A stretch of 64,000 bases of DNA from an uncultured Alphaproteobacteria bacterium (GTDB lineage: Bacteria; Pseudomonadota; Alphaproteobacteria; MPNO01; UBA2964), in the NCBI GenBank assembly GCA_943787225.1, contig CALSLP010000001.1, positions 1-64,000 of the forward strand. Reading direction: 5' to 3'. Below are positions 1 to 8,589 of this stretch, piece after piece; within the stretch, counting starts at the first letter, position 1; each line of letters begins with the position of its first letter. The translations under genes were made by a program, and so were the position numbers. The notes below the pieces were generated by a model. That model worked only from the letters and a program-made list of their open reading frames with translations. It was not told where the DNA came from and searched no databases.

Positions 1-27
1 AAAAAGAGCGGCTCAATGAGCCGCTCT
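1..27 (-). terminator. Rho-independent terminator after the UbiD-family gene
   Basis: A perfect 10-bp stem (positions 5-14 with 18-27) closes a 3-nt AAT loop. Read on the minus strand it is followed by a T-run (plus-strand A-run 1-5). It lies about 24 bases past the stop of the minus-strand decarboxylase gene, so it most likely ends that transcript. Confidence 0.85.
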
Positions 28-50
28 GATTGCAAATATGTCGTTCAGTC

Positions 51-1640
51 TTACCGACCGGTGCGGGCCAGGGAATGTACCCAGCCCTTCTTTTCCATAT
101 AGGTCTTGGCGTGAGCGATCTGTTCATCGGAGAAGAACTTCTCAGGGAACACCGTGTCGACCGGATAGACCGGACGCAGGAAGTCGCTTTCATAGCCATA
201 AGGTACAGTCGCATCGATACCCATGCCGCCTTCGAAACGGGTATTGGACGCTGTCCATTCCCGATCACCCGCCGTCATACGTTCGGCCGGCATAAAGGTC
301 TGGCCAACACCACCCGGGATCGGATTAAGAATATCCGTCTGCGGATTAACGCGTGTGGTCAGGTTCCAGATCACATCATCCATGTCATAGATATCGGTGT
401 CTTCGGACATCGCGACAACCAGACGCGAACCCTGCGAACAGCTGAGGATGGCTGACAGGAAGTTGCGCTGCCAGCCTTCGTCGATCTGGCTGCGTTTCTT
501 GACCTGAATGATCGCCCCACCCCAATCCGTCATCGGATAGGGAATGTTGCAATCCTGGATGATGCCGGGCTGCATGCGCTCGCAGAGCTCATACATCGCG
601 GCTTCACGAACCGTGGTGTCGATGTTCTGGCAATCCATGGTGTGAACGCCGAGCGGGAAAACAATCGGCTTCGATTCACGGGCCCGCGTGGTCACCGCGG
701 TGACATGGAAGGTCGGTGCTTTATAGGCCTTGCCCATATAACCAGCCCATTCGGGATGGAAATGGAAGCGGCCCTGAACACCGGCTTCTTCTGATTCAGC
801 CGTTTCATAACGGCGATCGCGAGGATGCAAATAACCTTCCAGCGTGATCTCAGCATCGGCCAACGCGTATGCGCCGGGAACCGTCTTGGCTTCGACCATG
901 CGAACCGGTTCCCCGATCAGACGACCGGCAACACCAAGCTCGTCACACCCTGTCGGCAGGATGACATAGTCAAAACCAGCGCCCGCCAGAAGGTTGGGGC
1001 CAAAAGGAATGCCGAAGTTCATCGTCAAGGGAATGGGCTCGTCATCACGGTAATGCTTGGCCATAACCTGCCAGCCATGCGAACCGGGCGAGATCTGGAA
1101 CGTACCAACATTGCCCCACCGGAAGTTCATCCGGTTATAGGCCATGTCCGTGCCGCCTTCGAAATATTCACCGGCGAACAGGCGCTGCCCCGAACCGACG
1201 GTCAATTCTGACTCGTAGGTCGTATGGCGGATCGGCACCATATGTTCATTAACTTCAGCCGGGTTGAGAATGACTTCTTCATGGCTCGGCGCGTCTTTGG
1301 AATCGACGATAACGGGCGGCAACGGATTGCGGATCGCGTTGGCAATCGCCAGCGTCATTTCCTGCATGTTATTGACGCCAAACATCTTGCACATGATCCC
1401 CTGATCGGCGAACAGGTTGGTGATCGCGCGATGATTGGGTTTGTCTTTGACGTTGTTGAACAGAATTGGGCAGGCGCCATCCAGATGCTTCTGGACACCG
1501 GTAATCTCAAGATCAGGATCAACCTCGACATCGGTTTCAATGATGTCACCTTCCTGTTTCAGGAAGTCGATGGTGCCCCGCAGATCGCGAAGATGATCTG
1601 TCACTGGCTTTGGTTTGAGTTCTTCTCTGGCAGTCGGCAT
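51..1640 (-). CDS. UbiD-family (prenylated-FMN) decarboxylase
   Basis: The 529-residue protein has the length and layout of UbiD-family (de)carboxylases, which use prenylated FMN to remove or add carboxyl groups on aromatic or unsaturated acids in the cytosol. The prFMN/metal-binding core is visible around residues 165-210 (AYNRMNFRWGNVG, then SPGSHGWQVMAKHY), and a family-like segment YLHPRDRRYE followed by an acidic stretch sits near residue 270. The start is supported by an AGGAG ribosome site a few bases upstream. No ubiX (prFMN synthase) is adjacent, so the cofactor must be made elsewhere. The gene is divergent from a cupin gene. The substrate cannot be told from the sequence: a phenolic-acid decarboxylase role is more likely than ubiquinone synthesis because no ubi genes are near. 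Confidence 0.85.
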   Translation of the reverse strand: MPTAREELKPKPVTDHLRDLRGTIDFLKQEGDIIETDVEVDPDLEITGVQKHLDGACPILFNNVKDKPNHRAITNLFADQGIMCKMFGVNNMQEMTLAIANAIRNPLPPVIVDSKDAPSHEEVILNPAEVNEHMVPIRHTTYESELTVGSGQRLFAGEYFEGGTDMAYNRMNFRWGNVGTFQISPGSHGWQVMAKHYRDDEPIPLTMNFGIPFGPNLLAGAGFDYVILPTGCDELGVAGRLIGEPVRMVEAKTVPGAYALADAEITLEGYLHPRDRRYETAESEEAGVQGRFHFHPEWAGYMGKAYKAPTFHVTAVTTRARESKPIVFPLGVHTMDCQNIDTTVREAAMYELCERMQPGIIQDCNIPYPMTDWGGAIIQVKKRSQIDEGWQRNFLSAILSCSQGSRLVVAMSEDTDIYDMDDVIWNLTTRVNPQTDILNPIPGGVGQTFMPAERMTAGDREWTASNTRFEGGMGIDATVPYGYESDFLRPVYPVDTVFPEKFFSDEQIAHAKTYMEKKGWVHSLARTGR

Positions 1641-1833
1641 TTCTATCTCCTAATCCGTCTTTGTAACGTCAAATACCCGGGATTTGTCTTTTTGTACCCT
1701 GTCGCTGCACCAGCTTGAGTGCGCGACGCGGGGGTGGTTTTACGTGGCCTGACATGGAATTGCAAGCCCGCATTCTTTAGAAAACACCTGCCAAACCCCA
1801 ACAAAACATGGGAAAATTAGATTGTTGACCGCT

Positions 1834-1857
1834 AAATACTTAGATTACTTAGTATTT
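1834..1857. promoter_or_regulatory. Candidate operator in the ubiD/cupin divergent intergenic region
   Basis: The 339-bp gap 1641-1979 separates two divergent genes. Its AT-rich centre contains inverted 7-bp arms AAATACT (1834-1840) and AGTATTT (1851-1857), and inside them a direct repeat of ACTTAG. This arrangement suits a dimeric repressor such as a MarR-type protein, but no regulator gene is adjacent and no clear -35/-10 pair was found. The rest of the gap shows no gene. Confidence 0.35.
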
Positions 1858-1979
1858 TTAAAAGAGGTGTCACGGATTCACCAATGCGTGAATTCCATCA
1901 AATCTTTTGCTATTGGTTGACCATCAGGGCAAACCGCTCCAAAACTTAGCTTCCATTTCGTCCATTGGGATTTCAAGAC

Positions 1980-2580
1980 ATGTCAGATAACCCGCTTCCC
2001 GAACCCGTACAGAATTTTGTCGATACCATCCGCGCCTATTGTGCAGACGGGAAAGAGGGAGAATCCTTATGGCCAGTCGTCGCCGAGGACCTGAAGGCCC
2101 TGCTCGACTGATCCGACTCTGGTCGAGCAATCCAAGACCTGGCCTGACACCAAGAAAGGGGACGGGCCACCGTCAAACCTGCTGTTCTACGAAGACCCAG
2201 ATTACGGCTTCGTCCTCAATGCTTTGGTTAAAGGTCCGAAATCAGTGACCAACGTGCATGACCATGGCCCGAGCTGGACCCTCTATGGCGTCCTCGATGG
2301 TGGCGAACATATAGAACGGTTTAGCCGGGTGGATGACAATCCAACCGAAGAAGGCCCCGCCGAGTTGAAGACCAATGGCGAGTTTGATGTTGTGCCTGGA
2401 TATATAGATGTCGTGCCGCCGTGGGAGATCCACCAGGAAGCCAATGGCGACCACCGCACAATCGGGTTCATCGTCCGCAGCCAGCGATCCGGCACCTTTA
2501 AACAATATCGTTATGATATCGAAAATGGGGATATTGCGTCCTATAACGGCCCAACCCAAATACCATACGACCTGGTTTAA
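1980..2580 (+). pseudogene. Cysteine-dioxygenase-like cupin protein, frameshifted
   Basis: Two reading frames join into one cupin protein of about 199 residues. The first runs from ATG 1980 and hits a TGA after LKALLD; the second continues as TDPTLVEQSKTWPDTKK and on to the stop at 2580. The shift is near 2106 and is explained by one extra G. The protein carries the metal-binding cupin signature VHDHGPSW and a second histidine in PWEIHQEANGDH, as in cysteine-dioxygenase-like thiol dioxygenases and related metal-dependent beta-barrel proteins. It is divergent from the UbiD-family gene and 17 bases upstream of the TPR gene, so it may have been the first gene of that operon. The break may be a sequencing error. 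Confidence 0.6.
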
Positions 2581-2597
2581 ACACCCCCGAAATCGAC

Positions 2598-3320
2598 ATG
2601 GCCTCAATCCGCGAAACATTAGAGAACGGTCTCGCCCACCATCAGGCAGACCGCTTCGATGACGCAAAAAGCTGTTATCAGGCCGCATTAGAGCAAGAAC
2701 CAGATAATATCGATGCGATGCACCTGCTTGGTGTCATTTTGTCCGATACCGGAAACCCGGAAGACGCTATTCCGTTAATCGAAAAAGCGGCACGCCAAAG
2801 CCCAGACCGGGCCAATATTCAGGTCAATCTCGGCAATGCCTATAGCGCTGCAAACCGTCATACCGATGCAGCAAACGCCTATCTGCGGGCGACTGAAATC
2901 GCACCGAACGACGTCGACGCTCTGCACCGATTAGCCACCGCCTATAGCCAGCTTGCCCAATATGACGACGCCGCAACTATTCTGAAAAAGGCCATTATCG
3001 TCGACCCGGGTAATGGCGCTCTGCACATGGCCCTGGGCGTTGCGTTCAAGAATGCCGGAAAATTGGACCAAGCCGAGAATCTCTATCGTGAGATACTCGA
3101 AAAAGTCCCGAATTATGCCGAGGCCAGCGCCAACCTTGCGGTCGTCCTGCAAAAACAGGGGCGCCTCGACGAAGCCCTGAAGGGGTATCGCGATGCGGTA
3201 TCCCTTAAACCCGAGTATTTCCGGCGCGCAACAATAAACATAGCCGCTACCGGAAAGGGAAAGATTTGGCTCAATCTCGACCAAGCCAAAGCATCCCTGT
3301 CCCCCCTCCCCAAAAAGTGA
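2598..3320 (+). CDS. Tetratricopeptide-repeat protein
   Basis: This 240-residue protein is almost entirely TPR. Consecutive 34-residue repeats are visible from about residue 15 to 210, with typical alternation such as GNAYSAANRHTDAANAYLRA and AVVLQKQGRLDEALKGYRDA. TPR stacks mediate protein-protein contacts, and no enzymatic domain is present. No signal peptide is obvious. It follows the frameshifted cupin gene closely and is probably cotranscribed with it. The last 30 residues leave the repeat pattern, so a small frameshift at the 3' end, as seen in several neighbours, cannot be excluded. Confidence 0.75.
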   Translation: MASIRETLENGLAHHQADRFDDAKSCYQAALEQEPDNIDAMHLLGVILSDTGNPEDAIPLIEKAARQSPDRANIQVNLGNAYSAANRHTDAANAYLRATEIAPNDVDALHRLATAYSQLAQYDDAATILKKAIIVDPGNGALHMALGVAFKNAGKLDQAENLYREILEKVPNYAEASANLAVVLQKQGRLDEALKGYRDAVSLKPEYFRRATINIAATGKGKIWLNLDQAKASLSPLPKK

Positions 3321-3497
3321 CATCGACTTGCCACATTTGTGGTGCCCGCTAAGACCGTCAAAGGGTGAAATTAGGAGGGATATTCGATTCGACGCCCTAT
3401 CCCATAGGTGTTAGCCTTTTTTCGACCTTAGAAAAAATAAGTCTAACGTCTTTAAATTTGGCCTTTATTTTACGTCCAATACAGGGAGGACTTTATA

Positions 3498-4526
3498 ATG
3501 ATAAAAACTTTAAAATTGACGGTTGCCACGGCGGCGGCACTCACGGTGATGAGTGCCCCGGTTTCGGCAGCGGATTACTTTGCCGGTAAGACCCTTACCG
3601 TTCAGGTCCCATCAGGATCAGGTGGCACCTATCATGTCTATTGCCAACTCGTGCAGCGGAATCTCGCAAATTATATTCCCGGCAACCCTAAAACACTCAT
3701 TCAGAACCGGCCTGGCGCTGGTGGTGCGAAATCTGCATCCTACATGGCTAATGTTGCCCCGAAAGACGGTAGCGTCATTGCCATGATCGCACCGGGTGTC
3801 ATCACGACCCCGCTGGTTCGTAAAGTGAAGTTTGATGCCCGTAAGTTTGTCTGGCTCGGCGCCCCGGCGGCCCGCGCAGCAGGCATCTTCATGTGGCATA
3901 CGTCAGGTATTAAAAACCTGAAGGACTTCCAAACCAAAAAAAGCGTCATCGCCAGCAGCGGGTTTGCCTCTTCGGGGTCTATCTTCCCTCGTCTCGTCAG
4001 TGCCACGCTTGGCTCCAAGATGAAAATCATCCTTGGCTACAAGGGTGGCGGCGCCATGAACCTGTCAATCGAGAAAAAGGAAACCATGGGCCGGAACAAC
4101 TTCCTGTCCGGCTTCACCGGTGTTCGCCCGACTTGGCTGCCCCAGAAGAAGATCATCCCGATCATTATGTATGGTCCAAAATCTGACTCAAAATACGTGA
4201 AGGGTGTTCCGCATTTGGACGACATGGTCAAACCCGGCACTATCGAAGCTAAGATGGTTCGCGTCCTGAGCACCAACCTACAGGTTGGTCAGGCATTCTA
4301 TCTACCAGAAGGCACACCAAAGAATGTAACCAAGATCATGCGGACGGCCTTCGCCAAGATGATGGCTGACCCTGTTTTTAAAGACCGCGTCGAAAAACGT
4401 CGCGTCGAGCATTCTCCGGTATCGGTCAAAGAGATTAATTCTCTGATCAAGGCCGGCTTCGAAGCAGCAACACCGGATGTTGTTAAAGCGATTAAGCTTC
4501 GCTTGTACACCAAGAAAAAATCCTAA
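3498..4526 (+). CDS. TctC/Bug-family periplasmic solute-binding protein, copy 1
   Basis: This 342-residue protein has a signal peptide (residues 1-24, cleavage after VSAA) and the layout of the tripartite tricarboxylate transporter receptor family, which captures carboxylated solutes in the periplasm. The ligand-loop region PSGSGGTYHVY and the segment IQNRPGAGG match family positions. A strong GGGAGG ribosome site precedes ATG 3498. No TctA or TctB membrane subunits are nearby, so it must partner with a distant transporter or act as a sensor. A paralogue follows directly, and each gene has its own terminator. The 13-bp string GTTAGCCTTTTTT occurs about 90 bases upstream of each start. Confidence 0.8.
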   Translation: MIKTLKLTVATAAALTVMSAPVSAADYFAGKTLTVQVPSGSGGTYHVYCQLVQRNLANYIPGNPKTLIQNRPGAGGAKSASYMANVAPKDGSVIAMIAPGVITTPLVRKVKFDARKFVWLGAPAARAAGIFMWHTSGIKNLKDFQTKKSVIASSGFASSGSIFPRLVSATLGSKMKIILGYKGGGAMNLSIEKKETMGRNNFLSGFTGVRPTWLPQKKIIPIIMYGPKSDSKYVKGVPHLDDMVKPGTIEAKMVRVLSTNLQVGQAFYLPEGTPKNVTKIMRTAFAKMMADPVFKDRVEKRRVEHSPVSVKEINSLIKAGFEAATPDVVKAIKLRLYTKKKS

Positions 4527-4550
4527 GTTAAGGATTTGATCTAACGATTA

Positions 4551-4580
4551 ACGGTCCCTCTTCGGAGGGGCCGTTTTTTT
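4551..4580 (+). terminator. Terminator after binding-protein copy 1
   Basis: ACGGTCCCTC pairs with GAGGGGCCGT (one G-T wobble) around a TTCG tetraloop and is followed by seven T. It lies 24 bases past the stop codon. The terminator after the second copy has nearly the same stem, consistent with duplication of the whole transcription unit. Confidence 0.88.
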
Positions 4581-4719
4581 ATGTCCAACGCTGTCATAAC
4601 AGGGTTAGACGAGCAACTAATTCGATGTTAGCCTTTTTTTATGGGTGGTAACCAACGTGGCCATCTAGTCGATTAAAGGTTTCGAAGTTTAGTTTTTAAA
4701 TTTTCACAGGGAGAACATC

Positions 4720-5742
4720 GTGTTGAAAACATCTCTTAAACTGGCGGCTTCCGCGACGGCATTGATTGCCCTCGCAGCGACGCCAGCCGTGTCCGCAGAT
4801 TATTTTGCCGGCAAGACCATCACCGTTCAGGTGCCTTCGGGTTCTGGCGGCACCTATCATGTTTATTGCCAGCTCGTGCAGCGGAATCTTGCAAAATATA
4901 TTCCTGGCAATCCAAAAACTCTTATTCAAAACCGCCCGGGCAGTGGTGGGGCTAAGTCAGCCTCCTATATGGCCAATGTCGCGCCAAAAGACGGCTCGGT
5001 TATTGCCATGATTGCACCTGGTACGATCACGACACCTCTGGTTCGTAAGGTAAAGTTTGACGCCCGCAAGTTTATTTGGCTCGGCGCGCCGGCAGCGCGT
5101 GCCTCGGCAATCTGGGTCTGGAATGGTCACGGCGTAAAGACCTTCGAAGACATTCAAAAGAAAGAAGTAGCGCTTGCAACATCCGGGTTTTCCTCCGCAG
5201 GCTCCGTATTTCCACGGCTCGCAAATGCATTGCTGGGTTCAAAAATCAAGCTCATCTATGGCTACAAGGGTGGCGGAGCGATGAACCTTTCCATTGAGAA
5301 AGGCGAGACCATGGGGCGCTGGAACTTCTATTCCGGTTTCACCGGTGTTCGCCCGACATGGATTCCGAAAGGTAAAATCATCCCCTTGCTCGGCGTGGGA
5401 CCAAACCATCCCAAGCTTGCTGGCACACCGCATTTCAAGGACCTTCTCAAAAAAGGCACAACGGAACGCGCCCTTTATGATCTTCTGGGTATGAACCTGG
5501 AAGTTGGTCAGGCATTCTACCTGCCACCCGGAACGCCAAAAAATGTTGTGAGCATCTTGCGGAAAAGCTTCGCCGCCATGATGGCTGACCCCGCCTTCAA
5601 GGCAAACATTGAGAAGCGCCGGGTTGAGTATTCGCCGGTTTCAGTCGCGCAAATCGAAAAGAAAATCAAAGATGCGTTCGACGCGGCAACACCTGAGGTG
5701 CTGAAAGCGTTGAGGGACGTATATAAAAAGAAGAAGTCCTAA
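4720..5742 (+). CDS. TctC/Bug-family periplasmic solute-binding protein, copy 2
   Basis: This 340-residue paralogue of the preceding gene has a signal peptide (residues 1-26, cleavage after VSA). It starts at GTG 4720 behind GGGAGA. The first 100 mature residues are almost identical to copy 1, whereas the rest is much more divergent (for example WNGHGVKTFEDIQ against WHTSGIKNLKDFQ). The near-identical protein stretch still differs at many synonymous positions, so it reflects selection and not recent conversion. Both proteins end in a lysine-rich tail. The role is probably uptake of a related carboxylate; the ligand is unknown. Confidence 0.8.
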   Translation: MLKTSLKLAASATALIALAATPAVSADYFAGKTITVQVPSGSGGTYHVYCQLVQRNLAKYIPGNPKTLIQNRPGSGGAKSASYMANVAPKDGSVIAMIAPGTITTPLVRKVKFDARKFIWLGAPAARASAIWVWNGHGVKTFEDIQKKEVALATSGFSSAGSVFPRLANALLGSKIKLIYGYKGGGAMNLSIEKGETMGRWNFYSGFTGVRPTWIPKGKIIPLLGVGPNHPKLAGTPHFKDLLKKGTTERALYDLLGMNLEVGQAFYLPPGTPKNVVSILRKSFAAMMADPAFKANIEKRRVEYSPVSVAQIEKKIKDAFDAATPEVLKALRDVYKKKKS

Positions 5743-5766
5743 ACTCAGAGACTGATTTTAAGATAA

Positions 5767-5797
5767 ACGGCTCCTCTCACGAGGGGCCGTTTTTTTA
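5767..5797 (+). terminator. Terminator after binding-protein copy 2
   Basis: ACGGCTCCTC pairs with GAGGGGCCGT around TCAC and is followed by seven T. It sits between convergent genes and overlaps the 3' end of the minus-strand gene at 5795 by a few bases. Confidence 0.85.
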
Positions 5798-6151
5798 TGG
5801 GTCGCTAATATCTTCGGCATCAGTCTCATCGGCATTCGGATTTCCAGTGAGAGACACCCAAAACCCTGCCCCCGGATCAGCGAGGGGCCGACAGCGCTCT
5901 ACCGTCCCGACCTTCATCGCCTCGACCAAAAAACGCCCGACCGGCTGAAAATGAGTTTCACCGCTGGTCGCGGATGCAGGATCAATACGGATAGCGACTG
6001 ACCTTGGTTTGCGAAATCGGCTCCGCTCAACCATCCGTTCCACACTGGCAATAGTATGGGCCAGATCGAGACCACACAGATCGAGCTCATACTCCGCGCC
6101 ATCCTTCATCCCCGTTATCCGGCGAATATCTTCATCATCAAGATAGGGCAT
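5795..6151 (-). CDS. Small hypothetical protein, possibly a degenerate Smr-like domain
   Basis: This 118-residue protein is not confidently recognised. The segment YELDLCGLDLAHTIASVERM resembles the start of Smr domains (LDLHGLTxxEAxxxVE), but with Cys where Smr has His, and the later PGAGFWVSL could correspond to the final strand. The second Smr motif HGxGxG is absent. The start codon lies 2 bases past the stop of the gene at 6154, so the two are probably translated together. The tail is acidic (ADETDAEDISD). It could equally be an unrelated small alphaproteobacterial protein. Confidence 0.5.
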   Translation of the reverse strand: MPYLDDEDIRRITGMKDGAEYELDLCGLDLAHTIASVERMVERSRFRKPRSVAIRIDPASATSGETHFQPVGRFLVEAMKVGTVERCRPLADPGAGFWVSLTGNPNADETDAEDISDP

Positions 6152-6153
6152 GG

Positions 6154-6828
6154 TCAGCTACGGTCCTGACGCAGGTGGTCTTTATAGAACCCACGTTCAT
6201 CCCTTATGCGGCCTTTAAGCGCTTTGGCCTCGGCATATTCGTCACTGCTCATCGTCTCTATTTCCATCTCCACCCGTCCACGTTCTATCGGCAAACATTG
6301 TGCGATGGGCGTCCCGGCCGGCAGCGTCCCCTCGAAGTCGCGGTCCACCCAGACCATCGGGAAGTGAACTGGCAGAGCATCGAAGCTATCTGTGTCAACG
6401 ATCCCCGACAATGTCCGGAAGGGCAGATCGAGCCGGTTTAGCGGATGGGTAAATAAGGTCGCATAGCCGGGTTCGGTATGAATCGACCAGAAATTATGTG
6501 CCTTAATGACCACCTCCCCTTGGTCAACAAACGGCACACCTGGCACTTGCGTTGGAAAGTGAAATCCCAGCGGACTTTCTTCATAAGGCCAGTCCCAGCT
6601 AAACTCGCCGCCTTTGACTTCAATATCGGCCTGCAATGGAATCATAAAACCGGTGGTCAAGGCATCGATAAACGGCATGCAATGCTTGATCGTCAAATCT
6701 GCTCCGCCATCGGGGAGAGGATTGTCCATTGGCATCGCCTTATACCAATCCGGCGCTGTACGGCGGGCGGGCTCAGGCTTTGGCAAAATATCAATAAGGT
6801 CAGGGGGACAGGTAAAACGAATTTTCAT
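6154..6828 (-). CDS. Hypothetical protein, DUF6065-like
   Basis: This 224-residue soluble protein has no signal peptide or membrane segment. It begins MKIRFTCPPDLID and contains the pattern PEPARRTAPDWYKAMP, then FIDALTTGFMIPLQADIEV and FSWDWPYEESPLGFH. I recall this pattern from an uncharacterised family with members in alphaproteobacteria and phages (probably DUF6065), but this needs a profile search. It is rich in aromatic residues and prolines and has no recognisable catalytic motif. It is the upstream gene of a two-gene minus-strand unit and faces the divergent CMD gene across about 105 bp. Confidence 0.55.
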   Translation of the reverse strand: MKIRFTCPPDLIDILPKPEPARRTAPDWYKAMPMDNPLPDGGADLTIKHCMPFIDALTTGFMIPLQADIEVKGGEFSWDWPYEESPLGFHFPTQVPGVPFVDQGEVVIKAHNFWSIHTEPGYATLFTHPLNRLDLPFRTLSGIVDTDSFDALPVHFPMVWVDRDFEGTLPAGTPIAQCLPIERGRVEMEIETMSSDEYAEAKALKGRIRDERGFYKDHLRQDRS

Positions 6829-6933
6829 AAATCTATTGTCGCTGGCAGATGACTATTTTAGCAAGGGCCGCAGTTGTGTCGGTTCAGACCGTATAATAGC
6901 GTATCGCTGAACATATTGCTTTGGAGAAGTTAA

Positions 6934-7531
6934 GTGCCCCGCGTTACACCAAAATCTCGGGAAGAATTATCAGATTTAGAAGATGTCTTTGAGCGGGCTG
7001 AACAAGCATTAGGCTTTGTCCCTAACAGCTTCTTTCTGATGGGACGACGTCCCAAAATGCTGCGGGCTTTTTCACGGCTATCAAGGGAAGTCGTCGGCGT
7101 TCCCGGCCGCGTGCCGCAAGAGCTCAAATGGTTGATTGCCCATATCGCCAGCCGCGCGGCAGGCTGCCAATACTGCATGGCCCACACAGGCAGGCTCCGC
7201 CGATAAGGCGAAAACAGCGGCCGAAGAAAAAATTGATGCGATCTTCGAATATGAACGCAGCGATCTTTTCAGCGACGCCGAAAGAGCCGCGCTGACCGTT
7301 GCGCAAGCCGCCGGGACGACGCCCAATATGGTGACGGATGCCGATATGGAAAATTTGAAGAAGCACTTCGATGACGATCAGATTGTCGAAATCGTCGGGG
7401 TCATTTGCCTGTTTGGCTGGCTAAACCGGTTTAATGATACGATGGCAACAGGTCTGGAGCAGGAACCCCTCGACTTTGCGACCGAACATCTTGCCGCCTC
7501 TGGCTGGGAAGTTGGCAAACACAAAGGATAA
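6934..7531 (+). pseudogene. Carboxymuconolactone decarboxylase (AhpD-like) family protein, frameshifted
   Basis: Two frames join into one CMD-family protein of about 198 residues. The first starts at GTG 6934 behind GGAGAAG. It carries the AhpD-type site AGCQYCMAHT (Cys-x-x-Cys-x-x-His proton relay) and then shifts at about 7189. The second continues GSADKAKTAAEEKIDAIFEY to the end. One extra G explains the break. Family members are peroxidase-like or decarboxylase-like cytosolic enzymes. It lies 6 bases upstream of a luciferase-like flavin enzyme, so an oxidative catabolic operon is plausible. The lesion may be a sequencing error. Confidence 0.65.
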
Positions 7532-7537
7532 CAAGAA

Positions 7538-8584
7538 ATGAGATTTGGATTGTTCGATCACATCGATCGCACCGACGACCGGCCTCTGGCGCAACAGTTC
7601 GACGAACGAATAGAGTTTATCAAAGCTGCGGACGAGGCCGGGTTTTATTGCCTGCATGTTGCGGAACATCACTCATCTCCGCTCAACATGTGCCCAGCAC
7701 CAAGCATCTATCTTGCCATGGTGGCGCAGGCGACGAAGCAGATCCATATGGGGCCTTTGGTCTATCTGCTGACTCTTTACACCCCGCTTCGCCTCGCTGA
7801 AGAAATCTGTATGCTGGACCATATCAGCAAGGGGCGGCTCGAAGTTGGTGTTGGCCGCGGTGTTTCCCCTTTCGAACTGAACTTTCACCGTGTCAACCAT
7901 GACGACTCCCGGAATATCTTTTTCGACGCTTATGCCTGTTTGAATGAAGCTCTGTCGAACGACGTCTTCAGCTATGAAGGGAAATATTTTTCATACGACA
8001 ACGTTCCAATGCCGCTGCGGCCTTATCAGGACCCGCTACCGCCATATTGGTATGGATCCTCGAATACCGTCGGCGCCGAATGGGCGGGCGAACAGGGAAT
8101 GCATTTCACCTCTAACGGCCCCATCCCACAGGCCAAAGAAAATATCGAGGCATATGTCGCCGCATTGAAAAAGCGAGGTGGGCCGGCCCAGCCCAAGTGT
8201 GAATTCCCTGGCGGCGCCGCCATCGGACAGCTGCGTCACATTTTTGTAGCGGACACCGATGAGGAAGCCCGGGCAATCGCCAAGCCCGCGCTAGAGCATC
8301 ACATTGCCAATCTCAACTGGTTGCGCATGCGCCATGGCGACACAGAGTTCACCAAGCGACTCAATGTCCATCGCGGCGCTTCTTATGAGAGTTGGGAAGA
8401 GATGGAGATGGTCATTGCGGGCAGCCCGGAAACCGTCATCGCCGAGATTACCCGCCAAACAGAGATTCTCGGGATCAACTATCTCCTCGCTTACCTGTTC
8501 TTTGGCTCCATGACGCTTGAACAGGCGATGCGTTCTTTCACCCTGTTTCGCGACGAGGTCATGCCCAAATTGGCCGATCTGTAG
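7538..8584 (+). CDS. LLM-class flavin-dependent oxidoreductase (luciferase-like monooxygenase)
   Basis: This 348-residue protein has the bacterial-luciferase-like TIM barrel that uses reduced flavin to oxidise small molecules. Typical segments are FYCLHVAEHHSSPLNMCPAP near residue 37, GPLVYLLTLYTPLRLAEE near 75, GRLEVGVGRGVSPFE near 100 and PYWYGSSN near 170. The length is usual for the family. It follows the frameshifted CMD gene by 6 bases and converges on a DUF427 gene. A flavin reductase is not adjacent, so reduced flavin must be supplied from elsewhere. The substrate is unknown. Confidence 0.82.
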   Translation: MRFGLFDHIDRTDDRPLAQQFDERIEFIKAADEAGFYCLHVAEHHSSPLNMCPAPSIYLAMVAQATKQIHMGPLVYLLTLYTPLRLAEEICMLDHISKGRLEVGVGRGVSPFELNFHRVNHDDSRNIFFDAYACLNEALSNDVFSYEGKYFSYDNVPMPLRPYQDPLPPYWYGSSNTVGAEWAGEQGMHFTSNGPIPQAKENIEAYVAALKKRGGPAQPKCEFPGGAAIGQLRHIFVADTDEEARAIAKPALEHHIANLNWLRMRHGDTEFTKRLNVHRGASYESWEEMEMVIAGSPETVIAEITRQTEILGINYLLAYLFFGSMTLEQAMRSFTLFRDEVMPKLADL

Positions 8585-8589
8585 CTAAA

